Assembly (NCBI GenBank): GCA_038250675.1
Contig: JBBSCB010000014.1
Coordinates: 1 to 64,000 of the forward strand
From: JAICUF01 sp038250675
GTDB taxonomy: Bacteria > Gemmatimonadota > Gemmatimonadetes > Gemmatimonadales > GWC2-71-9
DNA length: 64,000 nucleotides
Direction of reading: 5' to 3'
In this document: piece after piece, positions 56,155-64,000 of the stretch
Layout: each line of letters opens with the position of its first letter
Position numbering within the stretch: the stretch's first letter is position 1
Made by a program: the position numbers and the translations under genes
Notes under the pieces: generated by a model
Seen by the model: the letters and a program-made list of their open reading frames with translations, nothing else
Database searches by the model: none
What the model was told of the DNA's origin: nothing

Positions 56155-57345
56155 TCAATTCAGCCGCGCGACCGCCCGTCCCACCCGTTCCGCCGTGTCC
56201 CAGCTCATGCCGCCGGCCGTGTCGCTGGGCGTGTGAATCCGCCGCAGCGTGGCCCAGGCGAGCCGGCCCACGGTCACCGCGACCGCACCTCCGCGCGCCA
56301 GCGGCAGGCTATCGACGAGGATTCCGGCGGGTAGGCGCCGCCGCTGCGCCGGGAGCTCGGCCGTGCTCACCGCCTCCGCGATTGTGGCGGCGAGCCGCTC
56401 GCCGGCCGGATCGTGCGCCACGACGTAGAGGCGTCCGACGTCATCGAGCGTATCGAGGTTGACCACTTCGGCGCCGGGGAGAGTCGCCGCGTCAAGCCGC
56501 GCAAAGATCCGCGCGCCCACCAGCCCGAATTCCTCGGCACCAGTGATCAGGACGCCCAGTCCCTCAGCGCCGGACTCGGCGGCGACGAGCGCCGCGAGAA
56601 GGCCGCTCGCATTGTCGCGCGCCCCGGGTGAGGTGCCGCGGAGCCGGCCCCGTGCCGCGAGCGCGCCCGCGATCACGGCGACGATCGCCGTGCCGGCAGC
56701 GGCAGCGGGCGCCACCGGTCCGGCGATCCGCACCACCACCAGCACCGTCATGGCGGCCACCGCCAGGATCACCACCCACAGGGCTGCGAGACGGCCGGCC
56801 ATCGAGTGCCCCTGCGCCTTGGTATCGGCGTGCGCCACGATCCAGCGCCGGACCACGGCCCCCGCCCGCGTGGCGATCAGGTTGGCATCCTCCCGCGCCG
56901 CGCCCGGCGTGGCCCATCCCGCTCCGATGGCGACCGTGACCGCAAGGAGCGCTGCGAGGCCGGCCATCCACATGACCGGCGCCACCCATCCCGCGACGCC
57001 GGCGAGCACGGCGGCGGGGAGCACCGCAAGCGCCAGTCCGCCGATGCCGACCCCAAAGAGCGGGAACGCGTCCAGACTGCGCGGATGAAATGAAAAACGC
57101 TGGGCCCGCACATCGTAACCGAGCGCGATCAGATGGGCCGCAATCAGCTCGCGGGCCTGGGCCGCGGCGGGTGTGCCGGCTTCCCGCGGCAACGCGATCA
57201 GCCGCTCGACGACCGCGCGCGCCGGCTCAGCCGTTGGACGAACCCTTCCCGCGGCGCGACGATGTCGGTGCGGGTGCCACCTCGGGCACGGCGAGTCGCG
57301 CCGCCTCCGCGGTGATCGCCTTGCTTGCGACCAGCTCCGCCACAT
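56155..57345 (-). CDS. M28-family metallopeptidase with membrane helices inside the catalytic domain
   Basis: A zinc aminopeptidase-like protein. Family motifs are RRWIVAHADTKAQ (first His/Asp), ARDNASGLLAALVAAE (bridging Asp), TGAEEFGLVGA (Glu-Glu), VVNLDTLDD and RRIHTPSDTAGG (last His). Hydrophobic stretches between LFGVGIGGLALAVLPAAVL and MTVLVVVRIAGPV lie around the first motif and before the second, so the catalytic domain is interrupted by membrane helices. The start is uncertain: the ATG at 57345 overlaps the pilT-like gene by 119 bases, and real coding probably begins near 57245, where no standard start is visible. Confidence 0.78.
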   Translation of the reverse strand: MWRSWSQARRSPRRRRDSPCPRWHPHRHRRAAGRVRPTAEPARAVVERLIALPREAGTPAAAQARELIAAHLIALGYDVRAQRFSFHPRSLDAFPLFGVGIGGLALAVLPAAVLAGVAGWVAPVMWMAGLAALLAVTVAIGAGWATPGAAREDANLIATRAGAVVRRWIVAHADTKAQGHSMAGRLAALWVVILAVAAMTVLVVVRIAGPVAPAAAAGTAIVAVIAGALAARGRLRGTSPGARDNASGLLAALVAAESGAEGLGVLITGAEEFGLVGARIFARLDAATLPGAEVVNLDTLDDVGRLYVVAHDPAGERLAATIAEAVSTAELPAQRRRLPAGILVDSLPLARGGAVAVTVGRLAWATLRRIHTPSDTAGGMSWDTAERVGRAVARLN

Positions 57346-58354
57346 GCTGTTCCAGCGTCTGCATCCCCTCGGACTTGCGCGCCGCCATCACCGTGCGCAG
57401 CTCGGCCAGGCGAGCGGGGTCGCGCAGGATCGCGCGAACTGCGGGGGTAGCCATCAGGATCTCGACGGCGGCGATCGGTCCCTTCTCGTCGCGACGGGGC
57501 AGCAGGTGCTGCGAAATGATCGCGCCCATGCAGTCGGCAAACCGCATGCGGCCGAGGTCCCGATCGTCCGCCGGGAGGGCGGCGTAGACGTGACTGACCG
57601 TCGTCATTACGTCGATCGTCGGGAGGACGCCGATCACGAGGTGACCGGTCTCCGCCGCTCGGAGGGCAAGCTCGATCGTCTCCGGCGCGCTCATGTCGCC
57701 GATGACCACGACATCAGGGTCCTGCCGGAGCGCCGCCTGAAGACCCACGGGGACGCTCTCCGTGTCCACGCCGATTTCGCGCTGGGTGATCGAGCTGTTG
57801 AGGTCGCGGTGCAGGAATTCGATCGGGTTCTCGATCGTGATCACGTGTTTGGGCGCAGAGCGGTTGATGTGATGCACCATGGCGGCGACGGTCGAGCTCT
57901 TGCCACTGCCCGCCGCGCCGGTCACCAGCACCAGCCCGCGCTCGAGCTCGGCCACGTGCCGCACGGCACCCGGCAGGTGCAGTGTCTCGATGGTGGGCAC
58001 GGTGAACGGAATCACCCGCATCACGATCATGAACGATGAGCGCTGGCGCAGCACGTTCACCCGGAACCGGCCCACGCCAGGCATGCCCCAGGAGCAGTCG
58101 AAGTCCCGCAGCCGATCGATCCGCGATCGCTCCTCGTCGCTGGCCATCAGCTTGAGCGCGATGGCGCGGGTCTGGTCCGGCGTCAGGCGCTGCTTGGTGA
58201 GCGGCACCAGTTTGCCGTTGATGCGGGCCCGGAACACATCGCCAGCCTTGATGTGCAGGTCGGAGGCACCTCGCTGGACCGCCGCCTTGATGATCTTCTC
58301 CACGGTGTCTCGCTTCTCGGCGCGTTCGGTGCCGGAGCTGTCGCTGTCGGTCAT
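57227..58354 (-). CDS. PilT-like type IV pilus ATPase with altered catalytic boxes
   Basis: A 375-residue hexameric-ATPase-family protein. The PilT N-domain (SDLHIKAGD), Walker A GAAGSGKSS (residues 146-154) and late motifs AAETGHLVIG and SEGMQTLEQHV are clear. Three key positions differ from PilT: the Asp box TIEDP is TIENP (Asn176), the Walker B GE is GD (Asp220), and the His box LHT is LPT (Pro245). It may be weakly active or regulatory, like accessory PilU-type proteins, an inference. It overlaps the adenosine-deaminase-like gene (ATGA). Confidence 0.87.
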   Translation of the reverse strand: MTDSDSSGTERAEKRDTVEKIIKAAVQRGASDLHIKAGDVFRARINGKLVPLTKQRLTPDQTRAIALKLMASDEERSRIDRLRDFDCSWGMPGVGRFRVNVLRQRSSFMIVMRVIPFTVPTIETLHLPGAVRHVAELERGLVLVTGAAGSGKSSTVAAMVHHINRSAPKHVITIENPIEFLHRDLNSSITQREIGVDTESVPVGLQAALRQDPDVVVIGDMSAPETIELALRAAETGHLVIGVLPTIDVMTTVSHVYAALPADDRDLGRMRFADCMGAIISQHLLPRRDEKGPIAAVEILMATPAVRAILRDPARLAELRTVMAARKSEGMQTLEQHVAELVASKAITAEAARLAVPEVAPAPTSSRRGKGSSNG

Positions 58355-59901
58355 GGGGACTCCGTCGGCGCGAGCTGGCGGCGCTCGAACCGGTCGAGGG
58401 ATTGCTCCAGCGCCAGCTGGAGCCGGGCCCGGGAACTGCCCGCGGCAAAGGCGGCGCAGGCCGGCGTAGCTGATCCGGCCGGGGCACCCGCGCACGGCGT
58501 CACCGGCTCGAAGATGCGCGCGTCGCGCCACAGACTGGCGCCGTCGATGAATGCGTACTCCAGGGAGTTGCGGGCCATGCGCTTGAGCAGGCGGTAGTCG
58601 GCGCCCTGCTCCTCCACCGCGCGGACGAACTCGCCGGTGAGATCGGTCCGCAGCACGCCGGCATCGTCGCTCACGAGCGCCATGGGCACGCCGTACCGGC
58701 GGTATGTGGCAAACGGGTGATCGGCGCCGCGGACACCCAGGATGGCGGCGTTGCTCGAGAGCGCGATCTCGACGAGCACCTGCCGCGCAGCCATCTCCCG
58801 GAGCAATCCGCCGGCGTCATCCTCGTCGAGCACGTCCACGCCGTGGCCGATGCGCCGGGCACCCGCCGCCTCGACCGCCTGGCGGATGTGGGAGCGCAGC
58901 CCCTCAGGCGGAACGAGGCCCGGCGCGAGCTCGCCCGCGTGCAGCGAGACCGGCACCGCCGGATACCGCGCATGCAGGCGGCCGATCATCATCATGTGCA
59001 GCGAGTAGTCGGCCATCGCGACGCGATCGTCCTCCGGCTGCACCAGGTTGAGCCCTACGATGCGGGGATCGGTGCCGGTGAGCTCGAATCCGGCGAGGAT
59101 CTGGGCAAAGACCTGACCCGGCGTCCCGGCCCGAAGCACCTGGTACAGATACCGCACGACCACCGCGCACCCGGCATCAGCGCTCGGCGTCCCGCAGTGG
59201 AGGAGCTCACGCTCGCGCGCTTCCGCCTGATCGAATGCCCGGCTGCCCGCCGCGGCGGAGTCGCGGAGGCCAGCCGCGAGCAGGCGGTCGCGTACGCGAT
59301 CGACGTCCAGCTCCCATCCCACCACGGTGCCGAGATTGCGCACCCGGCTCCCGTCCGGAGTGACCATGAGCTCGAGGTAACTCACGCCTTCCGCGGCGGC
59401 GCGTGCGGCGACTTCGGCCAGCATGTCACCCAGGCGTCCGGCGGTTGCGGCACCGAACCGACCGAATGTCCGGAAGAACTGGTCGTGACCGTTGAGTCGG
59501 GCCGGGTCCCAGTTGCGCATGGACCACGCATCGATGAGCTGACCGCGGAGCACCGGGTTCCGGATGGCGGTGGCCGCGGGCGGGCGCCCAGCCGCAGGAT
59601 CACAGGGCGCGCCGACGACCGCGAGCGTGGCGGTGGTGACGCAGAGTCCGTCCTCCGCCGCCCACCTCAGATAGCTCTCGGCGTAGATCGCACCGGAGAG
59701 ATGGTTGTGCAGGTCGCCGCCCTTGGGCATGTCGCGCAGCAGGAGCAGCAGCCGGGCCGGGTCGCCGCGGGCCGAGTCCAGCCGCGCCTCCATCACCGTC
59801 TCCGGCGTAGCCGCCGGGGGCACCCCTGCCGTACCGGCTGCTGGATGACATGCGCTGAGGCCGAGGAGCGCAGCCCACGCGACGAGCCGGCGCGCCAGCA
59901 T
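58351..59901 (-). CDS. Adenosine-deaminase-family lipoprotein
   Basis: A 516-residue protein with lipobox LGLSAC. It has the metal-dependent deaminase motifs GDLHNHLSGAIY, VSLHAGELAPG, RIGHGVDVLDE, EIALSSNAAI and LVSDDAGVLRTD. Length and export resemble the ADGF/secreted adenosine deaminase type rather than the cytosolic enzyme. It may salvage nucleosides in the periplasm. The ATG overlaps the trpS stop by one base (TGATG). Confidence 0.87.
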   Translation of the reverse strand: MLARRLVAWAALLGLSACHPAAGTAGVPPAATPETVMEARLDSARGDPARLLLLLRDMPKGGDLHNHLSGAIYAESYLRWAAEDGLCVTTATLAVVGAPCDPAAGRPPAATAIRNPVLRGQLIDAWSMRNWDPARLNGHDQFFRTFGRFGAATAGRLGDMLAEVAARAAAEGVSYLELMVTPDGSRVRNLGTVVGWELDVDRVRDRLLAAGLRDSAAAGSRAFDQAEARERELLHCGTPSADAGCAVVVRYLYQVLRAGTPGQVFAQILAGFELTGTDPRIVGLNLVQPEDDRVAMADYSLHMMMIGRLHARYPAVPVSLHAGELAPGLVPPEGLRSHIRQAVEAAGARRIGHGVDVLDEDDAGGLLREMAARQVLVEIALSSNAAILGVRGADHPFATYRRYGVPMALVSDDAGVLRTDLTGEFVRAVEEQGADYRLLKRMARNSLEYAFIDGASLWRDARIFEPVTPCAGAPAGSATPACAAFAAGSSRARLQLALEQSLDRFERRQLAPTESP

Positions 59902-60899
59902 CAGGACGCAGGCCGGGGCATGAAGCCCATCCGGTCGTGGACCAGCGCCAGGGTCTCCCGCGCCATCGCGCCGGCCCGGTCCGCGCCGTCCGCCAGGACC
60001 TCGTCCACCTGTCCGGGCCGCTCGGCGAGCGCGGCGGCGCGCTCGCGGATCGGCGCCAGGGCGGCCGCCATGTTGTCCGCCAGCACCCGCTTGCAGTCGA
60101 GACAGCCCCAGCGCGCGCCGCGGCAATTGTCCGCGACGAGTGCGACCGTCTCGGGCGACGAGAAGTGGCGGTGCAGGTCGTAAATGTTGCAGATCTCGGG
60201 CGTGCCGGGATCCCGCCGGGTTACGCGGGCCGGATCGGTCTTGGCGGGTCGCAGCTTTTGCCAGATCTCCTCGGGCGACTCCAGGATGCCGATCGTGTTC
60301 CCCTTGCTCTTGGACATCTTGGAATCACCGTCGAGCCCCATGATCCGCTTGGCCGGCGTCAGCAGCGCCTGCGGCTCCGGCAGGAGCGGCTCGCCGCCGG
60401 CGAATGCCGCATTCCAGCGCCGGCAGACGTCCCGGGTCAGCTCGAGGTGCTGCACCTGGTCCTCCCCGACCGGCACGAGATCGGCCCGGTAGAGCAGGAT
60501 GTCCGCCGCCATGAGGATCGGATAATTCAGCAGCCCCGCCGGAATGCTTTCGAGGTGCTGCGACTTATCTTTGTACTGCGTCATGCGCTCGAGCTCGCCC
60601 ACGGGCGTCACCGCGTTGAGCAGCCACTCGAGCTCAGAGTGCCCCGGCACGTGGGACTGCACAAAGAGCGTTACCCGTGATGGATCCACGCCCGCCGCCA
60701 GGAGCCCGATAGCCATCTCGCGGGTGCGCGCGGTGTGGAACGCCGGATCGTAGTAGCCGCCGGTGATGGCGTGCAGGTCGACGATGCAGTACAGGCATGC
60801 ATACTGATCCTGGAGCAGCACCCAGTTTTGTACCGCGCCGAGCAGGTTGCCGATGTGCAGCTCGCCGGTGGGCTGGATTCCCGAGAATATGCGTGGCAT
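59901..60899 (-). CDS. trpS: Tryptophanyl-tRNA synthetase
   Basis: A 332-residue class I synthetase. It begins MPRIFSGIQPTGELHIGNLL with a HIGN version of the HIGH motif, has PVGEDQVQHLELTRDV and the KMSKSKGN loop. The length is normal. It is the first gene of a unit with the adenosine-deaminase-like, PilT-like and M28 genes, and divergent from the inositol phosphatase gene. Confidence 0.97.
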   Translation of the reverse strand: MPRIFSGIQPTGELHIGNLLGAVQNWVLLQDQYACLYCIVDLHAITGGYYDPAFHTARTREMAIGLLAAGVDPSRVTLFVQSHVPGHSELEWLLNAVTPVGELERMTQYKDKSQHLESIPAGLLNYPILMAADILLYRADLVPVGEDQVQHLELTRDVCRRWNAAFAGGEPLLPEPQALLTPAKRIMGLDGDSKMSKSKGNTIGILESPEEIWQKLRPAKTDPARVTRRDPGTPEICNIYDLHRHFSSPETVALVADNCRGARWGCLDCKRVLADNMAAALAPIRERAAALAERPGQVDEVLADGADRAGAMARETLALVHDRMGFMPRPAS

Positions 60900-60936
60900 G
60901 TCCGGCAAGCTACCTTGCTCCTCCGACCCTAGCAAT

Positions 60937-61737
60937 ATGGTATCAGGCTTGGACTTACTGCATCTGGCACAGACCGCCGCGGAGGCCGCGGCCGCCCAAA
61001 TCCGCCAGGCCGAACGGCCGGCTGGCCCGGGCGGCTGGACCGTGAAGGGCCACCACGACTTCGTCACCGGGATCGACCGCGATGCGGAGGCGCTGATCGC
61101 GGAGATGCTGACCGCCGGCGCGCCGGGCTCGCGCGTCCTGGGCGAGGAGCTCACGCCGGACGGCGCGCTTGACGCGCGCGGCATCGTGTGGGTGGTGGAC
61201 CCGCTCGATGGGACCACCAACTTCCTGCACGGCTATCCGTGGTTCGCCGTCTCGATCGCCGCAGCGGTGGGCGGTGTGCTGGAGGCAGGGGCGATCGTGG
61301 ACGTCCCGCGGCAGATCACCTACGCGGCGCGGCGCGGCGGCGGTGCCTGGCAGGGGCGGGATCGCCTGGCGGTATCGACCCTGTCGGATCCGCAGTTCGC
61401 CTTGATCGGGACCGGCTTTCCGTTCAAGGACCTGAGCGGCATGGACGCGTATCTGGGACAGTTCCGCCGCATCGCCGGCGCCACCGCCGGCGTCCGGCGG
61501 GCGGGCGCCGCGGCCCTGGACCTGGCCGACGTCGCCGCGGGGCGCCTGGACGGCTTCTGGGAGCAGCAGCTGGCCCCGTGGGACGTCGCGGCGGGGATCC
61601 TGCTGATCCGGGAGGCGGGCGGCCGGGCCACCGACCTGACGGGCGCCGAGGCGGGTGTTGCCCACGGACCAGTGGTGGCGGGGAATCCGGCGATGCACGG
61701 CTGGCTGCTGGAGTGCATCGGCGGGGGCACCAGCTGA
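60937..61737 (+). CDS. Inositol-1-monophosphatase family phosphatase
   Basis: A 266-residue magnesium-dependent sugar phosphatase. Metal sites are in VLGEELTPD (Glu), VVDPLDGTTNFLHGYPWF (Asp) and QLAPWDVAAGILLIREAGG (Asp). Substrate in this genome is unknown; relatives act on inositol phosphates, NADP or histidinol phosphate. Confidence 0.93.
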   Translation: MVSGLDLLHLAQTAAEAAAAQIRQAERPAGPGGWTVKGHHDFVTGIDRDAEALIAEMLTAGAPGSRVLGEELTPDGALDARGIVWVVDPLDGTTNFLHGYPWFAVSIAAAVGGVLEAGAIVDVPRQITYAARRGGGAWQGRDRLAVSTLSDPQFALIGTGFPFKDLSGMDAYLGQFRRIAGATAGVRRAGAAALDLADVAAGRLDGFWEQQLAPWDVAAGILLIREAGGRATDLTGAEAGVAHGPVVAGNPAMHGWLLECIGGGTS

Positions 61738-61757
61738 CGCTCGAGGCGCCCCCGCCG

Positions 61758-62510
61758 CTACGCCGCCGTCAGGATCCGCGGTCCCTCAGGGGTAATCGCC
61801 ACCGTGTGCTCGAAGTGGGCCGACAGACTGCCATCGGCGGTGACGACGGTCCACTTGTCGGCCAGGGTCCTTGTCGCTGGATCGCCCATGGTGATCATGG
61901 GCTCGATAGCAATCGTCATTCCCGCCTGAAGCCGGGTGCCGCGCCGGGGGCTGCCGTAGTTGGGCACCTGCGGCTCCTCGTGGAAGCGGGTGCCGATCCC
62001 GTGGCCCACGAGCTCGCGCACCACCCCGTAACCCGCCGCCTCCGCCACCGTCTGCACCGCATGCCCAATATCGCCGGTCGTGTTCCCCACCCGGGCGGCC
62101 GCAATCCCGGCGGCGAGGCATTCCTGGGTGACACGCAGCAGCCGCTCGACATCGGGACCGACCTGGCCCACCGGAATCGTGGTCGCCGAATCCGCATGGA
62201 GCCCATCCAGCTGAGCCCCCACATCCACGCTCACGATGCTGCCCTCCGCGAGCACGACCTTGCGCGAGGGGATACCGTGGACGATCTCGATGTCGATGGA
62301 GGTGCAGAGCGTCTTGGGAAATCCGTAGAGCCCCTTGAACGAGGGCTGCGCCCCCTTGTGGCTCCGGATGAACTCCTCGGCCGCCGTGTCCAGATCTTCG
62401 GTAGTGAGGCCCGGCCGGACGATTTCCCGCATGAGGGCGAGCGTGCCGGCCACGATCGCCCCGGCCCGCGCCATCGTCTCGACCTCGCGCGGCGACTTCA
62501 GCGTGATCAT
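61758..62510 (-). CDS. map: Methionine aminopeptidase, type I
   Basis: A 250-residue metalloprotease that removes initiator methionine. The metal ligands lie in SVDVGAQLDGLHADSATT (two Asp), GHGIGTRFHEEPQVPN (His, Glu region), TIAIEPMITMG (Glu) and FEHTVAITPEG (Glu). The ATG overlaps the adk stop (ATGA). The order secY-adk-map is the classic spc operon tail. Confidence 0.96.
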   Translation of the reverse strand: MITLKSPREVETMARAGAIVAGTLALMREIVRPGLTTEDLDTAAEEFIRSHKGAQPSFKGLYGFPKTLCTSIDIEIVHGIPSRKVVLAEGSIVSVDVGAQLDGLHADSATTIPVGQVGPDVERLLRVTQECLAAGIAAARVGNTTGDIGHAVQTVAEAAGYGVVRELVGHGIGTRFHEEPQVPNYGSPRRGTRLQAGMTIAIEPMITMGDPATRTLADKWTVVTADGSLSAHFEHTVAITPEGPRILTAA

Positions 62511-63073
62511 GTGCCGGGCAGCGACTGCCGGACGCGGTCCGCGATGGCCGGGACGTCACCGGTGGCGGCGATCCGCCGCACCCCGCCCCGCCCCTCGTAC
62601 CACTGCAGCACCGGGGCAGTCTGGGCCCGGTAGGCCTTGAGACGGGTGGCGACGGCGGCGGGATCGTCGTCGGCCCGCCCGTCGGTCTGCCGCCGCTTCT
62701 CCAGGCGCTGGAGGATTTCCTCATCGCTCACGTCGAAGAAGAGCACCGCGTCCATGCGGCGCCCCAGCTCCTCGAGGATCCGCTCCATGCCCTCGGCCTG
62801 GGGAATGGTGCGCACGACGCCGTCGAAGATCACCCCGCGGGCCGCGGCCGGCTTGTGAAGCTCGTCGCGCACGACCCCCAGAATGATGTCGTCGCTCACC
62901 AGATGCCCCGCCTCCATCACCGCCTTGGCCTGGCGGCCCAGCGGCGTGCCGTCGCGCACAGCGTCCCGCAGGAGGTCTCCGGTGGCGAGCTTGGGGAGTC
63001 CGAAGTGGGCGGCGAGGAGGGCGCCCTGGGTGCCCTTGCCGGCGCCCGGCGGGCCCATGAGCAGGATGTCCAT
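62507..63073 (-). CDS. adk: Adenylate kinase, short form
   Basis: A 188-residue enzyme interconverting ATP, AMP and ADP. The P-loop is MGPPGAGKGTQGALL and the AMP site TGDLLRDAV. The long LID domain is absent (short form). The usual FDGFPRT reads FDGVVRT here, a change at an AMP-binding loop. It sits between secY and map. Confidence 0.94.
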   Translation of the reverse strand: MDILLMGPPGAGKGTQGALLAAHFGLPKLATGDLLRDAVRDGTPLGRQAKAVMEAGHLVSDDIILGVVRDELHKPAAARGVIFDGVVRTIPQAEGMERILEELGRRMDAVLFFDVSDEEILQRLEKRRQTDGRADDDPAAVATRLKAYRAQTAPVLQWYEGRGGVRRIAATGDVPAIADRVRQSLPGT

Positions 63074-63093
63074 CGAGGCGCTCCCGTTTCAGG

Positions 63094-64000
63094 CTACATG
63101 TAACGCTGCTGGCGGCCCCGGAACTTGACCCGGCCGGTCTTCATGAAGCCGTCGTACTTGCGCAGCGTGCGGTGCTGCTCGATCTGCGCCAGGGTGTCCA
63201 GCAGAACGCCCACCACGATGAGGACCGACGTGCCGCCGAAGTTGGCCTGGACCCCGATCGACTTGGACACCAGGATCGGGATGATCGAGACCACGGCGAG
63301 GAAGAGGCCGCCGGGCAGCGTGATCCGGGCGAGGACGCCGTCGATGTAGTCGGCCGTGCTGGCGCCGGGCTTCACGCCCGGAATGAAGCCGCCCTGCTTT
63401 TTCAGGTTCTCGGCCAGGTCCACCGAATTGAAGATGATCGAGGTGTAGAAGTAGCTGAACAGCACCACCATGAACGCGAACACGAGGTCGTACGGCAGTC
63501 CACCCGGGCTGAAGAATGCCGCCACGTCCTGCATCACCGGGTTCTTGGTGAAGCTGGCGACCGTGCCCGGAACCAGGATGATCGTGTTGGCAAAGATGAT
63601 CGGCATCACACCGGCGGTGATGAGCCGGATTGGGATGAACGTCTTCTGGCCCTCACGGATCCGGCCGCGGCCCATGACCTTGCGCGGGATCTGGATGGGA
63701 ATCCGCCGCGCGGCGATCGTCATGGCCACGACCGCCGCCACGACCGCGACGACGATGATCAGGAAGATCAGCGCGCCGATGGGCGAGACGACGCCGCCCT
63801 TGATGTACTGAATGAGCTGGATCGTGCCCGGCCAGAGCCGGTCCAGGATCGAGAATGTGATGAGGAGGCTCATCCCGTTGCCGATGCCGCGCTCGGTGAT
63901 CTGCTCACCCAGCCACATGACGAAGATCGCGCCCGCGGTCAGCGTCAGCACGATCACGAAGCGCGAGGCGATGCCCGGCGACGCGATGGCCCCGGGGATC
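63094..64000 (-). CDS. secY: Preprotein translocase subunit SecY (5' end off window)
   Basis: The C-terminal 301 or more residues of the protein-conducting channel. Visible blocks are WLGEQITERGIGNGMSLLIT, RRIPIQIPRKVMG and NLKKQGGFIPGVKPG, with at least six membrane helices. The C-terminus ends KFRGRQQRYM. The N-terminal part lies beyond the right edge. Confidence 0.97.
   Translation of the reverse strand, partial: IPGAIASPGIASRFVIVLTLTAGAIFVMWLGEQITERGIGNGMSLLITFSILDRLWPGTIQLIQYIKGGVVSPIGALIFLIIVVAVVAAVVAMTIAARRIPIQIPRKVMGRGRIREGQKTFIPIRLITAGVMPIIFANTIILVPGTVASFTKNPVMQDVAAFFSPGGLPYDLVFAFMVVLFSYFYTSIIFNSVDLAENLKKQGGFIPGVKPGASTADYIDGVLARITLPGGLFLAVVSIIPILVSKSIGVQANFGGTSVLIVVGVLLDTLAQIEQHRTLRKYDGFMKTGRVKFRGRQQRYM

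Overview
The window is a 64-kb stretch of a high-GC chromosome with densely packed genes, many joined by 4-bp ATGA or GTGA overlaps. The gene content suggests a Gemmatimonadota-type bacterium: three different Ser/Thr protein kinases with TPR, PEGA/TonB or TolB-like propeller output domains, a GWxTD-domain protein, a B12-dependent ribonucleotide reductase, many lipoproteins, and type IV pilus minor pilins. This assignment is an inference from gene families; there is no rRNA gene in the window to fix it. I saw no tRNA, rRNA, CRISPR array, insertion sequence or prophage.

Layout. 0-3 kb: a TPR-bearing Ser/Thr kinase running off the left edge. 3.1-6.7 kb: an arsenic locus (arsR, arsM, ACR3 efflux, and a metallophosphoesterase broken by two in-frame amber codons) with a DoxX protein upstream and two matching ArsR-type operators. 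6.9-12.5 kb: exported S41 and pepsin-like proteases, DinB-type proteins (one frameshifted) and a DUF5996 protein. 12.5-14.2 kb: a VapBC-like pair with a damaged antitoxin and a cupredoxin-like protein. 14.6-20.2 kb: nrdJ carrying an in-frame repeat element and a DnaA-box-rich leader, then gamma-carbonic anhydrase and a zinc-ribbon/kinase/PEGA/TonB fusion. 21-25.3 kb: a GWxTD protein and an N-acetylmuramoyl-L-alanine amidase.

25.4-35 kb is the most coherent block. A PP2C phosphatase, an FHA/transmembrane/trypsin-like protease and an AmpG-like permease form one operon. It faces a murQ-anmK-nagZ operon, with gamma-glutamyltranspeptidase next to it and the amidase divergent on the other side. Together these cover cell-wall amide cleavage, muropeptide import, sugar trimming, anhydro-MurNAc phosphorylation and lactyl-ether cleavage, beside phospho-signalling parts. 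An L-Ala-D/L-Glu epimerase at 43-44 kb would add the peptide branch.

35-46 kb: a glycine-zipper lipoprotein, an ABC exporter, CcdA, a Fur-family regulator, a LOR/SDH (TIGR00300) protein, PriA, the epimerase, an HDAC-family enzyme and three small genes including a possible ubiquitin-like protein. 46-49 kb: a third kinase with a propeller. 49-54.7 kb: glyS divergent from four pilin-like genes. 54.7-61 kb: purA, a membrane M28 peptidase, a PilT-like ATPase with changed catalytic boxes, a secreted adenosine-deaminase-like lipoprotein and trpS. 61-64 kb: inositol monophosphatase, then map-adk-secY, the usual spc-operon order, cut by the right edge.

Several genes look broken (the metallophosphoesterase, a DinB-like protein, a TolB-like lipoprotein, the antitoxin). 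Sequence error and true decay cannot be told apart from this window alone.
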